A stretch of 64,000 nt of DNA. Origin: Schaedlerella arabinosiphila. Its GTDB lineage: Bacteria; Bacillota; Clostridia; Lachnospirales; Lachnospiraceae. The stretch's first letter is position 1. Every line of letters begins with the position of its first letter. A program made the position numbers and the translations under genes. This document shows positions 16,842 through 25,161 of this stretch, piece by piece. The stretch spans positions 62,001 to 126,000 of the forward strand of contig NZ_RHJS01000002.1 of the NCBI RefSeq assembly GCF_003885045.1, read 5' to 3'. The notes below the pieces were generated by a model. It was not told where the DNA came from, ran no database searches, and was given only the letters and a program-made list of their open reading frames with translations.

Positions 16842-18762
16842 CCGCAAAGATGGAACAATCCGTAAACATTCAGAGGCGGTTGTTACAGATTTACCGGGAA
16901 TCTATTCTCTTTCCCCCTATTCCAGTGAGGAAATTGTGACAAGGGATTTTCTAATGGATACGCACCCGGACGGGATTATCAATATTGTTGACGCTACCAA
17001 TATGGAGAGGAATCTGTACCTTACCATGCAGCTCATGGAGCTTGGTATTCCGATGGTGCTGGCATTGAATATGATGGATGAAGTACGGGCAAACGGTGGT
17101 TCTGTCAGGGTAAATGAACTGGAAGAAATTCTTGGTATTCCGGTAGTACCGATTTCCGCAGCAAAAAACGAGGGGATTGAGGAACTGATTGACCATGCAC
17201 TTCATGTGGCGAGGTACAGGGAAAGTCCCGGCAGGGTTGATTTTTGTCCGGCAAGTAACGATGAACATGATTCTGTGGGCGCAGTACATCGGTGCATTCA
17301 TGCGGCAGTACACATATTGGAGCCAGAGGCAAAAGAGAAAGGGTTGCCAGTCCGCTTCACAGTTACAAAACTGGTAGAAAATGACCGCCTGATGAAAGAG
17401 AAACTTTCTATTTCTCCTGAAAAAGCGGACATATTTGAACATCTTGTTTCTGTATTGGAAGCGGAAACAGGACTTGACCGAGAAGCTGCGCTTGCAAATA
17501 TGAGATTTTCGTTTATTGAAGCTCTGTGTGCAAAAACAGTAGTCCGTCCCCATGAAAGCCGGGAACATAAACGCAGTATGTCGATAGATCGGATTTTAAC
17601 AGGAAAGTATACAGCGATTCCATGTTTTATCGGGATTATGGCTCTTGTATTTGTTATGACGTTTAGTTTAATTGGTGCGGCATTGTCTGATCTGATGGGT
17701 ATGGGAATTGATAGGGTGATTGCTTTGCTTGATCGGTTGCTTGTAAAGGCGCAGGTGAATCCGGTGGTTCACTCCCTTGTGATTGACGGTGTTTGTAGCG
17801 GTGTGGGAAGTGTACTCAGTTTGCTGCCAACGATTGTGACTATGTTTTTCTTCCTCTCCATTTTGGAGGACACTGGATATATTGCGAGAGTGGCTTTTGT
17901 CATGGACAGGCTGCTTCGTAAAATTGGGCTTTCAGGGAGAAGTATTGTTCCTATGCTGATTGGTTTTGGATGTTCAGTTCCTGCGATTATGGCTACCAGA
18001 ACGCTTTCCAGTGAACGGGATCATAAAATGACAATTCTGCTGGTTCCATTTATGAGCTGTACCGCCAAGCTGCCGATTTACACTCTGATGATTAGTGCGT
18101 TTTTCCCAAGAAGGTATCAGGCGCTTATTATGGTTGGGTTGTATGCTTTAGGGATTATCTGCGGTATTTTATATGCGTTACTTTTAAAGGGGACAAAATA
18201 TAAGGGAGCGCCGGTTCCGTTTGTAATGGAACTTCCAAACTATCGGTTTCCTTCAGCAAAAAGTGTGTGGCAGCTTATCGTGGAAAAGGCGAAAGGATTT
18301 GCTAAGAAAGCCTTTACAATTATTTTTGTAGCTTCTCTTGTAATCTGGTTTTTACAGACCTTTGATATAAGGCTGAATGTTGCTGCTTCTGCGGAAGAAA
18401 GCCTGCTGGCACTATTGGGCGGGGTAGCTGCTCCTTTATTTGCACCTCTTGGATTTGGAGATTGGAGAGTTTCTACGGCATTGATTACCGGATTTACTGC
18501 AAAGGAGAGCGTTGTATCTACGCTGACGGTTCTTTTGGGCGGGGATGTATCTTTGCTTGGAACATTGTTTACGCCTTTTACCGCATTTGTATTTCTTGTA
18601 TTTACCTTGCTGTATACACCATGTGTTGCGGCTGTTGCAACTATGAAGCGGGAAATGGGCGGAACTAAGGCAGCGGCTGGAACTGTAATCGTACAATGTG
18701 CAATCGCTTGGATTGTGGCATTTGCTGTTCACAGTGTAGGGGCTGCTGTTGGGCTTGTATAG
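16780..18762 (+). CDS. feoB: FeoB ferrous iron transporter, separated from its P-loop by a frameshift
   Basis: Encodes nearly all of FeoB: G-domain switch II DLPGIYSLSPYSSEE, the NMMDE guanine motif and the G5 SAAKNEG, a helical GDI region, then a polytopic domain with the Gate motifs (IGFGCSVPAIMATRTL, PFMSCTAKLPIY). It imports Fe(II) at the membrane. In this frame the G1 motif GNQNCGKTT lies at 16753-16779, directly after an in-frame TAA, so a product starting at the first available codon (TTG 16780) would lack the GTP-binding P-loop. With one base removed near 16751, feoA and feoB form one fused protein. Confidence 0.82.
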   Translation: MFNQLTGANQHVGNFPGVTVDRKDGTIRKHSEAVVTDLPGIYSLSPYSSEEIVTRDFLMDTHPDGIINIVDATNMERNLYLTMQLMELGIPMVLALNMMDEVRANGGSVRVNELEEILGIPVVPISAAKNEGIEELIDHALHVARYRESPGRVDFCPASNDEHDSVGAVHRCIHAAVHILEPEAKEKGLPVRFTVTKLVENDRLMKEKLSISPEKADIFEHLVSVLEAETGLDREAALANMRFSFIEALCAKTVVRPHESREHKRSMSIDRILTGKYTAIPCFIGIMALVFVMTFSLIGAALSDLMGMGIDRVIALLDRLLVKAQVNPVVHSLVIDGVCSGVGSVLSLLPTIVTMFFFLSILEDTGYIARVAFVMDRLLRKIGLSGRSIVPMLIGFGCSVPAIMATRTLSSERDHKMTILLVPFMSCTAKLPIYTLMISAFFPRRYQALIMVGLYALGIICGILYALLLKGTKYKGAPVPFVMELPNYRFPSAKSVWQLIVEKAKGFAKKAFTIIFVASLVIWFLQTFDIRLNVAASAEESLLALLGGVAAPLFAPLGFGDWRVSTALITGFTAKESVVSTLTVLLGGDVSLLGTLFTPFTAFVFLVFTLLYTPCVAAVATMKREMGGTKAAAGTVIVQCAIAWIVAFAVHSVGAAVGLV

Positions 18763-18773
18763 AGGAGGATTTG

Positions 18774-18917
18774 ATGATGAATTTGGCAAGTATCGCTGTA
18801 CTTGGCATTGTAGCTGGTCTGTTGATATTATCCATTGTTTATTCCCGAAGAAAGGGAATAAACGAATGCAATGGGAATTGTGCTGAATGTGTTGTTCAAT
18901 GTACAGATAAAAAATAA
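18774..18917 (+). CDS. FeoB-associated Cys-rich membrane protein
   Basis: A 47-residue protein with one transmembrane helix (ASIAVLGIVAGLLILSIVY), a basic stop (SRRKG) and a short Cys-rich tail ending CNGNCAECVVQCTDKK. This matches the small FeoB_associated family found directly after feoB in many Firmicutes, thought to be a FeoC-like accessory that may bind a metal or Fe-S cluster. AGGAGG precedes tandem ATG codons. Confidence 0.85.
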   Translation: MMNLASIAVLGIVAGLLILSIVYSRRKGINECNGNCAECVVQCTDKK

Positions 18918-18926
18918 ACTGATAAA

Positions 18927-18971
18927 TTGAAATACCTCTGGCACAAGTTCTCTATTCCGGAGGTATTTCAA
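18927..18971. terminator. Stem-loop between feo and the converging Rrf2 gene
   Basis: Perfect 12-bp inverted repeat TTGAAATACCTC / GAGGTATTTCAA with a 21-nt loop between two convergent genes. There is no clear T-tract, so termination is probable but not certain. Confidence 0.6.
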
Positions 18972-18984
18972 CCTGCCTTCTGTG

Positions 18985-19419
18985 TCAGTTATCTGTCTGA
19001 CCTATTTTTGTGTGATACAGTTCGATTATATCCTGTAAAGAAATGCTGGACATATGTTTTTCGGTTCCTTTTTGTATTTCGTTGTAGTAATCCTGCAGAG
19101 CCAGTTGGATATTAACCCCTACTCCGCAATCTGGATTGGTGTGTGTATCAAGATGCAGAAGCGGCTTACTTCCCTCAACAGCTTTATAAATATCCAAAAG
19201 TGTGATTTCCTCTGTGGGTTTTGCCAGGGAAGGCTTTGCATGACCGTTTATGCTGGACATCAATCCTGCCTTTTTTAATTTCATCATGATCTGTCGGACA
19301 AAAGCCGGGTTTGTCTGAATACTGTCAGCAATTACAGTGCTGCTTAGGTCATACTCCTGATGGATTGCAATAAAAGCCATGATATGCACTGCGTCACTTA
19401 ATTTTGTAGAATATTTCAT
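18985..19419 (-). CDS. Rrf2 family transcriptional regulator
   Basis: A 144-residue Rrf2-type winged-helix protein (MKYSTKLSDAVHIMAFIAIH, then SSTVIADSIQTNPAFVRQIM as recognition HTH). It has one cysteine, in NPDCGVGVN, and lacks the three-Cys cluster of IscR, so any Fe-S or redox sensing would have to use other ligands. It is divergent from the sirtuin operon, and a 39-bp palindrome lies in the shared intergenic region. The start is the ATG with an AGGAG site on the minus strand; the upstream in-frame codons are disfavoured. Confidence 0.87.
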   Translation of the reverse strand: MKYSTKLSDAVHIMAFIAIHQEYDLSSTVIADSIQTNPAFVRQIMMKLKKAGLMSSINGHAKPSLAKPTEEITLLDIYKAVEGSKPLLHLDTHTNPDCGVGVNIQLALQDYYNEIQKGTEKHMSSISLQDIIELYHTKIGQTDN

Positions 19420-19458
19420 GAAAAACTCCTTTGCTGTAAATTTAATTTTAACAGCCAC

Positions 19459-19526
19459 TTGACTTGTTATATGGATAGTGCTATACTTTTGATTTGTTGT
19501 TATTTATATAATAACAACAAATCAAA
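19459..19526 (+). promoter_or_regulatory. Promoter plus 39-bp palindromic operator of the sirtuin operon
   Basis: TTGACT (19459-19464), 17-bp spacer, TATACT (19482-19487), immediately followed by a palindrome with 17-bp perfect arms (19488-19504 and 19510-19526; TTTGATTTGTTGTTATT and its complement) around TATAT. The operator would cover the transcription start, the expected geometry for repression by the divergent Rrf2 protein. Palindrome and hexamers are seen; the ligand is inferred. Confidence 0.75.
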
Positions 19527-19567
19527 TGAAAGTCAATAAAAAGAGTTGAAAGGAAAAGAAAGCAAAC

Positions 19568-20431
19568 ATGAATCGAGAGTATGATAGAAAAGCAGATATC
19601 CTACTTGAACAGATTGAGAGAGCAGATGCCGTCTGTGTAGGGGCGGCTGCGGGGATGTCCGTTGCCACAGGCTATGATATGGCGTATCACAGCGATAAAC
19701 ATTTTAAGAAATATTTTGGGGAATTTGAAAAAAAGTACGGATTTCAGGGGAGCTTTAACGGATATTATTACCCATACCCGACCAGTGAAGAACGCTGGGC
19801 ATTTCTGGCGACCTCCATCCATGCAAGTCTGGAGCTTCCGGACGGTCCTGCCTATGAAAATCTGTTTGAACTTCTGAAAGGAAAGAATTATTTTGTGGTG
19901 ACAACCAATCAGGACACCTTATTTAGCAGACGCTTTCCGGAAGAAAGAGTCAGTACCATTCAGGGAGATTTCAGATGGCTTCAGTGTGTGCGTCCCTGTC
20001 ATGACGAGCTGTTTGAAAGTAAAAGTATGATTGAGGAGATGTATGCAAATATAAAGGACTGCCGGATTCCTACAGAATTGATTCCGCACTGTCCGAAATG
20101 TGGAAGGGAACTGGAGCCGTGGGTTCGGGGCTACACGTTTCTGCAAGGCAGAAAATATAAAGAGGAATACGAAAAGTGGAATCATTTTCTGATGGAAAAT
20201 AAACATAAAAAAATACTTTTTCTGGAACTTGGGGTGGGGCGCATGACGCCCATGTTCATTCAGCAGCCCTTTTGGAATATGACATGCTCCCTGCCGCAAG
20301 CCTATTACATTACAATCAACCCAAAAGATGCACTGCTTCCAAAGGAGTTAGAAAGAAAAGGAACTGCGATAAAAGAGGATATTGCAGTGGTTCTGGAAAA
20401 AACAGTTAAAAAAATATGGTGCAAAGAATGA
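19568..20431 (+). CDS. Class M sirtuin-like NAD-dependent ADP-ribosyltransferase/deacylase
   Basis: A 287-residue Sir2-fold protein. The NAD-binding loop is VGAAAGMSVATGYD (residues 24-37), TTNQD holds the conserved Asn114, and the usual catalytic His of the HG motif is replaced by Gln132 (IQGD), as described for the SirTM class of Streptococcus/Staphylococcus that ADP-ribosylates lipoylated GcvH-like protein. Zinc ligands are probably Cys140, Cys144, Cys175 and Cys178; WVRG supplies the Arg seen in SirTM. No GcvH-like or lipoate ligase gene is nearby, so the target is unknown. First gene behind the Rrf2-type promoter. Confidence 0.82.
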   Translation: MNREYDRKADILLEQIERADAVCVGAAAGMSVATGYDMAYHSDKHFKKYFGEFEKKYGFQGSFNGYYYPYPTSEERWAFLATSIHASLELPDGPAYENLFELLKGKNYFVVTTNQDTLFSRRFPEERVSTIQGDFRWLQCVRPCHDELFESKSMIEEMYANIKDCRIPTELIPHCPKCGRELEPWVRGYTFLQGRKYKEEYEKWNHFLMENKHKKILFLELGVGRMTPMFIQQPFWNMTCSLPQAYYITINPKDALLPKELERKGTAIKEDIAVVLEKTVKKIWCKE

Positions 20432-21266
20432 AGAATAAAGAAAATCTGGAACTTCTGGCAGAAAAAATCCGTCAGGTAGATGCAGTTGTGATTGGGGGTG
20501 GTTCCGGGCTTTCCAGTGCAGCAGGCTATAATCACTACCATTGGATGCCTTATCTGGAAGGACAGTTGCAGGATTTTATTATTGCTATTCTTCACCAGAG
20601 CAACAGTGGGCATATTACGCACGTTATATACAAAGTCTGTGGGATGCCCCAACGGGGCAGACTTATTATGTCTTGGCGGAGATTGTAAGGGGAAAAGAAG
20701 TATTTATATTAACAACCAATGTGGATATGCAGTTTGAACGGGTATTTCCCCAAAATTCTATTTGCAGTTATCAGGGGAATGTGGGCTATTTTCAATGCAG
20801 CCAGCCCTGCCATGACCGGATTTATCCGAATGAGAACATCATCCGGGAGATGTGTGAAAATATGCTGGGAATGCGGATACCTTCGGAACCGCTTCCAAGA
20901 TGCCGGGTATGTGGACGGATCATGGTTCCGTGGGTAAGAGATGATACGTTTCTGGAGGGGCGGGACTGGAAAGATGGTGTAATACGCTACGAATCTTTTC
21001 TGAAACAATGTCTGACAAAAGAAAATGCAAAAAGCGTTTTGCTACTGGAATTAGGGGTAGGAGAAATGACGCCCGGTATTATTAAATTGCCCTTTTGGGA
21101 AATGGCATATAAAAACAAAGGTGCTTTTTATGTCTGTATGAATCAGGAAGATTCTTCTTCCCCGGAGCATTTGAAAAACAAAAGCCTGTATATAGATGGT
21201 GATTTATCAAAAACTTTACAGGATTTAAAACAGATTATGAAAGGAAAGGCAGGGACAGGAAAGTGA
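20428..21266 (+). pseudogene. Second sirtuin-like gene, disrupted
   Basis: Begins at an ATG overlapping the previous stop (ATGA). The first frame encodes the NAD loop VVIGGGSGLSSAAGYNHYHW, but the protein then continues in another frame from about 20541-20590 (FYYCYSSPEQQWAYYARYI). Against the first paralogue about a dozen residues are also missing at the junction. The rest is intact: ILTTNVDMQF, Gln replacing catalytic His in YQGNVG, and CRVCGRIMVPWVRDD. So this copy has a frameshift with a small deletion. It could be a true pseudogene or include an assembly error; the C-terminal part is well conserved. Confidence 0.72.
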
Positions 21267-22102
21267 ATGTATATCAGAAAATAAAGCAAATCATCAGTGA
21301 AGCGGACGGGGTGTTGATCGGAGCCAGCAACGGATTATCCATAGCAGAGGGGTATCATTTATTTACGGATGATGCGTGGTTTCGTGAAAGAATGGGTGAT
21401 TTCAGGGAAAAATATGGTATTTACTGTATTTTGCAGGGGATGGCTGTTTCCTATTCTTCCGAGGAAGAAAGATGGGCATATTTCAGCCGAATCATCAAAG
21501 AAAAGTGTTTGCAGGATGAACCGACGCAGATTATGAAGGATATGTATGAACTTGTAAAGGAAAAGGATTATTTTGTTGTTACGTCCAATGGGGAGGATCA
21601 CTTTATCCCGGCAGGTTTCGAGGAAGAACGTGTATTTGAAATGGAAGGCAAGCTGACAGAAATGCGTTGCACAAAGGGCTGCTGTGATGAAGTCTATCCA
21701 GACAGGGAGGCAGTTCTTCGCATGGCAGAGGCGGAAACAGATGGCAGAGTGCCGGAAAGACTTTTGCCCAGATGCCCAAAATGCGGCGGGAGTATGGAAG
21801 TAAATTATGGGGAGTACTCCTCTTTTCAGGGGAAAAAGAACTGGCAGGAAAAAGCTGCCCGCTATCAGGGATTTGTAAATCGTATGCGTGGAAAAAAACT
21901 TGTCATTTTAGAGTTTGGTGTTGGCTGGCGCAATCAGATGATAAAAATGCCATTTATGCAGCTTACGGCAGCAGAACCTCATGCTAAGTATATTACTTTC
22001 AACAAAGGTGAGATTTACATTCCTGACGGGATACAGGGAAAGTCCATTGGTGTGGATCAGGATATTGCAGCGGCGTTGCGTGAAATTGTGAAAGTGGGGT
22101 AG
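21263..22102 (+). CDS. Divergent sirtuin-like protein
   Basis: A 279-residue third paralogue starting at GTG overlapping the previous stop. The nucleotide loop is GASNGLSIAEGYHLF. The conserved Asn is kept (TSNGEDHF) but the catalytic position is Glu128 (MEGK) instead of His or Gln, and the following Asp is changed. Four Cys that could bind zinc remain (RCTKGCCDE and CPKCGG). These substitutions predict altered or lost catalysis; it may bind NAD-derived ligands or partner the first protein. It is 4 bp from the downstream HD-domain gene. Confidence 0.75.
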   Translation: MNVYQKIKQIISEADGVLIGASNGLSIAEGYHLFTDDAWFRERMGDFREKYGIYCILQGMAVSYSSEEERWAYFSRIIKEKCLQDEPTQIMKDMYELVKEKDYFVVTSNGEDHFIPAGFEEERVFEMEGKLTEMRCTKGCCDEVYPDREAVLRMAEAETDGRVPERLLPRCPKCGGSMEVNYGEYSSFQGKKNWQEKAARYQGFVNRMRGKKLVILEFGVGWRNQMIKMPFMQLTAAEPHAKYITFNKGEIYIPDGIQGKSIGVDQDIAAALREIVKVG

Positions 22103-22106
22103 GGCT

Positions 22107-22583
22107 ATGCAGGAAAAATGGATGGAGGGATTACCGGAATGGAAACTGATAAGACCTGTATTTGATAAGTGGAATGATATTCTGGAAAATCAGGTTACGT
22201 TTACATTAGAGAACAGTGAAAAGCACACAGGCGCACATTGCAGGCGTGTAATGCTCTACGCATTAGCAATCGCACAGCGTCAGGGGGTGCCGGAAGAAGA
22301 TAAAGATATATTGGGGGCTGCTGCGGCATTTCATGATTCCAGACGGCAGGATGACTGGTTGGATGTTGGACATGGACAGCGTGCGGCAGATTATTATCGG
22401 GAATATTGTGTATCCCATGAACTGGAGTTTAAACAGAAGTGCTATGATATTATTTATTATCATGATCGTGACGACCAGACTGGAATTGATGTCATTTCAG
22501 GAAGGAGTCCATTAGGGCAGAATAGTGTGGTGATTTACAAGATTTTTAAGGATGCAGATGCCCTTGACCGGTTTCGTTTGTAA
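22107..22583 (+). CDS. HD-domain phosphohydrolase, C-terminally shortened
   Basis: A 158-residue HD-superfamily protein. Metal-binding His/Asp are visible in HTGAHCRRVMLYALAIA, AAAFHDSRRQDD, YYHD and the closing KDADALDRFRL. Related clostridial proteins continue past DALDRFR; here a stop follows at once and IS66 debris begins about 50 bp later, so the 3' end was probably removed by an insertion or deletion. Its place as the last gene of the sirtuin operon suggests a role in the same nucleotide or ADP-ribose chemistry, which is inference. Confidence 0.72.
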   Translation: MQEKWMEGLPEWKLIRPVFDKWNDILENQVTFTLENSEKHTGAHCRRVMLYALAIAQRQGVPEEDKDILGAAAAFHDSRRQDDWLDVGHGQRAADYYREYCVSHELEFKQKCYDIIYYHDRDDQTGIDVISGRSPLGQNSVVIYKIFKDADALDRFRL

Positions 22584-22635
22584 GCGTTACAAAACACACC
22601 GTAATGAAAAGAAGTGCATGTCGTGATATACTCTA

Positions 22636-22908
22636 TCAAAACATACACTTCTTTTTTGTTCTATGTTCCCTGAGTCGGCAGCTTTCTGGCAGTGTCTCAG
22701 ACCAGGGAAGATATGCTTCCAGTAATTCAGGATGGTTTCGGTGATCGAGATCCGGCAGGCTTTCTAATAAATAACATAGATAGCCAAATACATCCAGATG
22801 ATTCAGTTTCGCTGTTTCTACCAATGTATATACGATGCCGCTGGCTCTTGCCCCTGCCGGTGAGTCCGCAAACAGCCATGCCTTGCGTTCGGTTGCAAAT
22901 GGACGGAT
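22636..22908 (-). pseudogene. IS66 transposase (TnpC) C-terminal fragment, leftward
   Basis: On the minus strand the frame reads ATERKAWLFADSPAGARASG, then IVYTLVETAKLNHLDVFGYL and LPWSETLPESCR. These are the hallmark C-terminal motifs of IS66-family transposases. The catalytic DDE core is absent, so this is a dead fragment. Confidence 0.8.
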
Positions 22909-22914
22909 ACTGGT

Positions 22915-22952
22915 CTCGGCACGAAATCCGAATATTCGGATATCGTGCCGAG
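22915..22952. repeat. 38-bp near-perfect palindrome at the IS66 junction
   Basis: Outer arms CTCGGCACGA and TCGTGCCGAG enclose the inner palindrome ATCCGAATATTCGGAT with one mismatched pair (22925/22942). It separates two IS66 fragments that point away from each other. Confidence 0.85.
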
Positions 22953-22954
22953 CG

Positions 22955-23243
22955 GTGTGCGAAATCCTATGCGACGGGGAGAAAGAACGTCCTTTTCCAC
23001 GATACGGTAAAGGGCGCGAGAACCAGTGCCATCATCTACAGCCTGGTAGAAAACGCAAAGGCAAACCACCTGAATGTGTTCCAATACCTCTACACACTGT
23101 TGCTGTACATGCCGGACTATAAAGAGGAGCCCGCAGGTGTGGAAGCGATGATGCCGTGGAGCGAGTTTATAAAGGAGCGCTGTACCAGAGTGATGGATAC
23201 AGAAACAGAAACACCGGAAAACAGGGGGCAGATACCGCTCTGA
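22955..23243 (+). pseudogene. IS66 transposase (TnpC) C-terminal fragment, rightward
   Basis: Plus-strand reading SYATGRKNVLFHDTVKGART, SAIIYSLVENAKANHLNVFQ and MMPWSEFIKERC gives a second, different IS66 TnpC C-terminus. It lacks everything upstream of the final quarter of the transposase and ends at a TGA after TETPENRGQIPL. Confidence 0.8.
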
Positions 23244-23369
23244 GAGGAGCCGCCCCCCATTTTGTGATGGAACAAGGATCTCTGATAGAAGATGATATTT
23301 TGCTGACAGTACTAAGGCCTGATGGAGCCTTCCCACGTTTGAAATATAGATTTATACACTTCGGATTCA

Positions 23370-23682
23370 TTAGCTCATTTATAAGAAGCTGCTTCTTAAT
23401 CAAGATTACCCCATAGATTTCAGAAAATGTAAAAACGATAGGTTATTCATCGCTTACTACATAAAGAAAATCGAAGCGTTGAGGGAGGAAGAACGCAGGT
23501 TATGTGAGCAGATCCAAAGGCTGCAGGAAGAAAATGAGAAGGGTGCAGAGGAAGGTGAGATACAGCAGGATGAAACAGAGCAATATGGAAAGTTCAAGAG
23601 CCTTACCAGAGATGTAGTGGAACAGTGGATTGATTGCATATATGTATATGGGAAAGCGCAGTTTGATATAGTTTTTCTATAA
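23370..23682 (+). pseudogene. C-terminal remnant, probably of a large serine recombinase
   Basis: A frame open from about 23370 has a coiled coil (KKIEALREEERRLCEQIQRL) and ends with LTRDVVEQWIDCIYVYGKAQ, resembling the last strands of serine recombinases of mobile elements (LTRE...IDxIxVY). It has no start codon, no catalytic Ser domain and no DNA-binding domain. Family call rests on the short terminal motif, so it is tentative. Confidence 0.5.
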
Positions 23683-23689
23683 AAACATA

Positions 23690-23745
23690 CAAGAAATCAA
23701 TCGTAAAAATTTACGATTGATTTCTTGCGCGTTTCTGCATATAAT
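23690..23745 (+). promoter_or_regulatory. Promoter overlapped by an 18-bp-arm palindrome
   Basis: Perfect inverted repeat CAAGAAATCAATCGTAAA / TTTACGATTGATTTCTTG (23690-23707, 23710-23727) with a 2-nt centre. Its right arm contains the -35 TTGATT (23717-23722), followed by a 17-bp spacer and TATAAT (23740-23745). It could be an operator for autoregulation by the next gene's wHTH product, or a terminator of the upstream remnant. Confidence 0.65.
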
Positions 23746-23778
23746 ATAATCAATAAAATTGGAAAGGGGACGAATGTT

Positions 23779-25032
23779 ATGCATGAAACAAGGATATTAG
23801 AATTTAAGGAAACAATTACAAATACTTTTTTAAAAACAGTAAGCGCCTTTTCAAATTATGATGGTGGAAGAATCCTTTTTGGAATTGATGACGATGGTAA
23901 TGTCAAAGGATTAGCAGACGTAAAACAAGCATGCCTGGATATTGAAAATAAAATTAATGATAGTATTTCTCCTCAGCCTAATTATACGCTTGAAATACAA
24001 AATAATGATAAAACAATAACACTAACCGTAGAAAGTGGTGTTCAGAAGCCCTATTTATATAAATCAAAAGCATACAAGAGAAATGATACGGCGACGATAG
24101 AGGTAGATACACTGGAATTTTCAAGACTTATTTTAGAAGGCCAGAATATTGGATTTGAAGAGTTGCCATGTAAAGATCAGAAGATAACTTTTGAAGTTTT
24201 GAGTCATAAGTTGAAAGAAAGTATTCAAATCGAAACATTTAATCAGGATACATTAAGAACATTGAACTTATATGACAGTGTCAACGGATATAATAATGCG
24301 GCAGGTCTTTTGGCAGATAAAAATCATTTTTCGGGAATTGACATAGTGAAATTTGGTGAAAATATCAGTATCATTCAAAAGAGGGCAACATTTGAAAATA
24401 TATCGGTATTGGATGCATACGAGAAGTCGTTAGATGTATTTAGAGATTATTATCAATACGAAGAAATACAGGGTGCTGATAGAAAAAGGATTGAAAAAAT
24501 ACCGGAAGCCGCATACAGGGAAGCCATTGCAAATGCCTTGGTTCACCGAGTCTGGGATGTGGAATCGCAGATTCGGGTTCTAATGTTTGATGATAGAATA
24601 GAAATTATTTCTCCCGGAGGTTTGCCATCCGGAATAACGGAAGAAGAATATTTATCCGGTAAAATTTCTGTTTTAAGAAATAGAAATCTTGCAAATGTAT
24701 TTTATAGGTTAGGGTTTGTTGAGATATTCGGAACGGGAATTACCAGAATAAAACAACGCTATGAAGAAGGATTAAAAAAACCGGGTTTTGAAGTATCAGA
24801 AAATACAATTAAGATTGTGCTTCCGTTATTTGAAAAAAACCTGAATTTAACGGAAGATGAAAAAACGGTATATAAAATTTTAAGCAAGACAATGCTGAAA
24901 TCAATCAGTGAAATTGCACCATATGTTCCTTTTGGTAAATCGAAGACAACACAATTATTGAAAGAAATGGGGCAAAAGGGTGTCATAAAAGTTGAAGGCA
25001 GGGGAAGAGGCACAAAGTATATAATAAAATAG
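23779..25032 (+). CDS. Schlafen/AlbA_2-type ATP-binding protein, copy 1
   Basis: A 417-residue protein of the COG2865 group. The N-terminal Schlafen AlbA_2 domain (about 1-110) has LEFKETITN, FSNYDGGRILFGIDDDGNVK and a conserved YKRNDT strand. The central HATPase_c_4 domain (about 235-345) has the N box EAIANALVHRVWD and the G box IISPGGLPSGI, then VFYRLGFVEIFGTGITRI. A winged helix ends the protein (SEIAPYVPFGKSKTTQLLKE). Such proteins are called ATP-binding regulators, and Schlafen-fold domains recur in antiviral systems. Paired with a second copy across the primase-helicase gene. The start is ATG after GGAAAGGGGACG. Confidence 0.85.
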   Translation: MHETRILEFKETITNTFLKTVSAFSNYDGGRILFGIDDDGNVKGLADVKQACLDIENKINDSISPQPNYTLEIQNNDKTITLTVESGVQKPYLYKSKAYKRNDTATIEVDTLEFSRLILEGQNIGFEELPCKDQKITFEVLSHKLKESIQIETFNQDTLRTLNLYDSVNGYNNAAGLLADKNHFSGIDIVKFGENISIIQKRATFENISVLDAYEKSLDVFRDYYQYEEIQGADRKRIEKIPEAAYREAIANALVHRVWDVESQIRVLMFDDRIEIISPGGLPSGITEEEYLSGKISVLRNRNLANVFYRLGFVEIFGTGITRIKQRYEEGLKKPGFEVSENTIKIVLPLFEKNLNLTEDEKTVYKILSKTMLKSISEIAPYVPFGKSKTTQLLKEMGQKGVIKVEGRGRGTKYIIK

Positions 25033-25161
25033 AAAGTACAGGCTTCATGCAAAAGGAACATCCGAATGAAAAACGTGCAGAAATAAACGTAAAAAACAGT
25101 ATAATAGTGGAACAATTTTGCAATGATTTGACAATGGAAGGGGAAATAAATAAACTAAATA

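Noticed and set aside
22107..23250. Possible CRISPR or integron-like repeats near the IS66 scars
   Set aside because: Only one palindrome is present and no regularly spaced repeats are seen.
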